64,000 nucleotides of DNA from Burhinus oedicnemus (Eukaryota > Chordata > Aves > Charadriiformes > Burhinidae). Below, one piece after another: positions 62,001 to 64,000 of the stretch. Position 1 is the stretch's first letter, and each line of letters opens with the position of its first letter. A program made the position numbers and the translations under genes. The notes beneath the pieces were generated by a model. That model saw only the letters and a list, made by a program, of their open reading frames with translations. It searched no databases and was not told the DNA's origin. The stretch lies in the NCBI GenBank assembly GCA_008921705.1, contig VFFE01007035.1:917433-981432 (forward strand), written 5' to 3'.

Positions 62001-63792
62001 CATCACCTGGTTCATGCTGGACCCAAAGCCAAGGCACACTCCAGTATACAGGCAGTATCAAGGGCAGGAGGCATCTGCAGAACACATTAATTCCCACACT
62101 TCAAGCCTGGCATAAACTTCAGTGTTTTGCGGGTGTACGCCAAGTCTCATCTTACACACTCATGCTATACTCATGCATTAGGCTATGCTGCCGTGCTACC
62201 GGACAGCGAAACCTCAAATCTGTGTAAATCAGCGCTAACCAGCTCTTAACTGGAGAGGTGCTGAGCCCCACAGCCTGGAAGTGGAGATTTCCAAGCTCTC
62301 AGGCTTTCAGGGCGAAACTCAGCTTCCTCCTGCTCAAGACCGGATTGTCTCTACAGAAACCAGAAATTATGCCAACCCTCTCAAGACAGTTTCAGTCTGG
62401 ATCCCCATTCATTTTTGTCGCAGTGAATTGCTGACAGCCTGTTCGGTGACTTAAGTGACTTCTTAATGAGCATAAACCTCCCCATTTTGGCCTTCCTTCC
62501 CTCTCCCTTACTCCACGCTCCCCTTGGCAGAGCAGCTCAGCATCAAGACGGACACAGAGAAACTCAAAGTCACAACTGACTTTTAAGCACTTCAGCACTG
62601 GCCGGCACTTGTGCCCTCTGAAACACCCTTGGATAACTACCAGGGCAGAGTGCCCGTCCTCTGCCAAATGACTTACAATGATTTCTTTGGATCTCAGGGA
62701 GGCATTTTACATTAATCCTGACTGTGCGACATCTGCGCTCTGGATTAAGAGAGGCTTTTATTTTCCAGAGCTGTCAATCTGGTATTTTTCCATGCCCAAT
62801 AAATTCACTTTTTCTATAAACAAAAAAATAACAAAGAGAGAAGATGACAAACTACAAGGCGATTTAAGTCTTGAAATTTCTGGCTGCTTTTCCTTTCCTA
62901 GTGAGGGATCAAGACATACTGCTACAGCTTCATTCAGCAAGGGCTTATGGAAATCTCATTTTGATACTAAAATGATGTTTCCAAATGTATGTTTTGCTCA
63001 TTGAAGAATTCACCCTCATTTATCTCTCCTATTGGACAGAAAAGGAACAATAAATTATTCCAGCCCCAAAAGCAAATAGCCAGTGACAAAAAAAATAAAA
63101 GGAGCAGATTGCCACTTGCTTTTCACTTATCTGCCTAAACATTTCAAAATATCTTCTTATTATGTAAAATATGTCTGGCTCAGCTTTGGATGGGGCCTAC
63201 TGTGGCTGCATCTCCATGGCAATAGCAATGAGAGATGGCAGCCAAAACTGTACAGCCTCAAATTGACCTTCTTTTCTCGTAATTTCACTGATGAGGTGTG
63301 GGTTTCTCCTGCCACAAGACTTGATAACGGAGCGGTATTAGGTGACCCATTCTGTTTTTCAAGTGTTGGTTAAAGCTGGAGTTGTCTTTCCTTTGGATGA
63401 AGCTGGTAATCAAGGACTCAAATAAAAATCCAGGAAGTACTTCAGATCTTCATTAGAAATAAAGTTGGCATAAGCAATGCCAACTGGGGGCTAAAAAAGC
63501 TTTTTCAGCTATCAGCCAGACAAATGGACTTGCAGAAGGTGGTATAAGCACCACAAAAAGTAAACCCATGCTTTTTGTTTCGCAGATATTTTTTCAGCAA
63601 GCACAGAGGATACTCTTCATGTAGGTGCACTGGCTGACATACCCGGCAAGGGGGTACGATGTGATTTGGCAGTGTAGATGAAAAAAGACACCAGCAGAAG
63701 GGAAACCAGGACAAGGGATTTGTAATGGAGACCGGTAAGTTCCAGGGACTCAATTTTTAATGACATAATTTTAAGGAAATTCCACACAGGAT
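59061..63792. other. unique non-coding sequence
   Basis: No gene recognised; frames are at most 108 codons (62678-63004 plus). 62680-62860 has conserved-looking AT-rich sequence. A possible minus-strand polyadenylation signal lies at 60957-60962. Confidence 0.45.
60957..60962 (-). terminator. candidate polyadenylation signal (AATAAA, minus strand)
   Basis: On the minus strand AATAAA is followed 17-29 nt downstream by a GT-rich stretch (gatcctttgtgtgttgg), the usual arrangement of a vertebrate cleavage and polyadenylation site. No exon or coding frame of a known gene lies upstream on that strand (higher coordinates), so it may be the end of a non-coding transcript or chance; AATAAA alone is common. 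Confidence 0.2.
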
Positions 63793-64000
63793 ATCATAAG
63801 ATCACAGAAATGCTGGTTGGAAGCAATCTCTAAAAGTCTTCAGTCTAACGTTCCACTCATAGCAAGACTATTGCTGACAGTAGCTCAGGTCAGCCAACGC
63901 TTTGTCTGGCCAAGTCTTAAAAGCCTCCAAGGACAGAGATACCATGACGGCTTGGGTAAACAGGAGCGGTTCCAGTGCTGCTCCACCCTCCTTGCAAAAA
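63793..64000 (-). mobile_element. CR1 LINE, runs off the window
   Basis: The plus strand begins with degenerate terminal units ('atcataagatcacagaaatg') and 'ctggttggaagcaatctctaaaagtc'. It then continues with the antisense of the CR1 3' UTR and ORF2 end ('agcctccaaggacagagatac', 'ggttccagtgctgctccaccctccttg'). It is still matching at the last base, so the element extends beyond the window. It is more diverged than the copy at 36148. Confidence 0.85.

Noticed and set aside
1..64000. CRISPR arrays, operons, integrases, phage or toxin-antitoxin systems
   Set aside because: The window is vertebrate; no regularly spaced repeats or prokaryotic gene organisation exist.

Overview
The window looks like single-copy, non-coding DNA from a bird. 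The evidence is: (i) several 5'-truncated CR1 LINE tails ending in the avian-type 8-bp unit (ATTCTATG and variants), at 1604-1750, 36148-36515 and 63793-64000; (ii) a low density of interspersed repeats for a vertebrate; (iii) a thin layer of very old amniote repeats (MIR SINEs and L3-type/ancient CR1 tails); and (iv) general CpG depletion broken by a few dense CpG patches. No bacterial, organellar or phage feature is present. The species and locus cannot be named from the sequence alone.

I find no protein-coding gene, tRNA, rRNA or recognisable coding exon in the 64 kb. The open frames present are short (longest 219 and 207 codons), overlap one another on opposite strands, show no family motif I recognise, and are best explained as chance. 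The one recognisable piece of coding ancestry is the decayed C-terminal end of a CR1 ORF2 at about 36200-36439, minus strand. The window is therefore either a large intron or an intergenic desert; I cannot tell which.

Layout. 1-15.5 kb: unique sequence with one CR1 tail. 15.54-15.71 kb: an uninterrupted 177-nt purine tract containing about 21 GGAAAA units, the most conspicuous simple repeat. 17.4-27 kb: four MIR copies, one ancient CR1/L3 tail, and two of the window's three perfect CRE palindromes. 30-36 kb: the third CRE, a dense CpG patch at 33.5 kb, and an ancient LINE fragment beside a younger CR1 on the other strand. 37.2-38.4 kb: a 56-bp direct repeat, 51 of 56 identical, with copies 1,059 bp apart. 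40-48 kb: several stretches whose motif content (TAATTA, GGATTA, GTAAACA, CACGTG, intact CpGs) suggests candidate conserved regulatory elements, the best at 47.56-47.90 kb. 48.9-54.5 kb: more MIR and CR1/L3 remnants. 58.8-59.1 kb: a strongly AT-rich block. 60.9 kb: a possible minus-strand polyadenylation signal. 63.8 kb to the end: a CR1 running off the window.

I did not find a new biological system. The observations most worth testing are the CpG patches and motif-rich unique segments as possible developmental enhancers, the long homopurine tract, the duplicated 56-bp element, and the unusually legible MIR copies, which may have been kept for a function. All regulatory calls are inferences from motif appearance and need alignment to other bird and reptile genomes.
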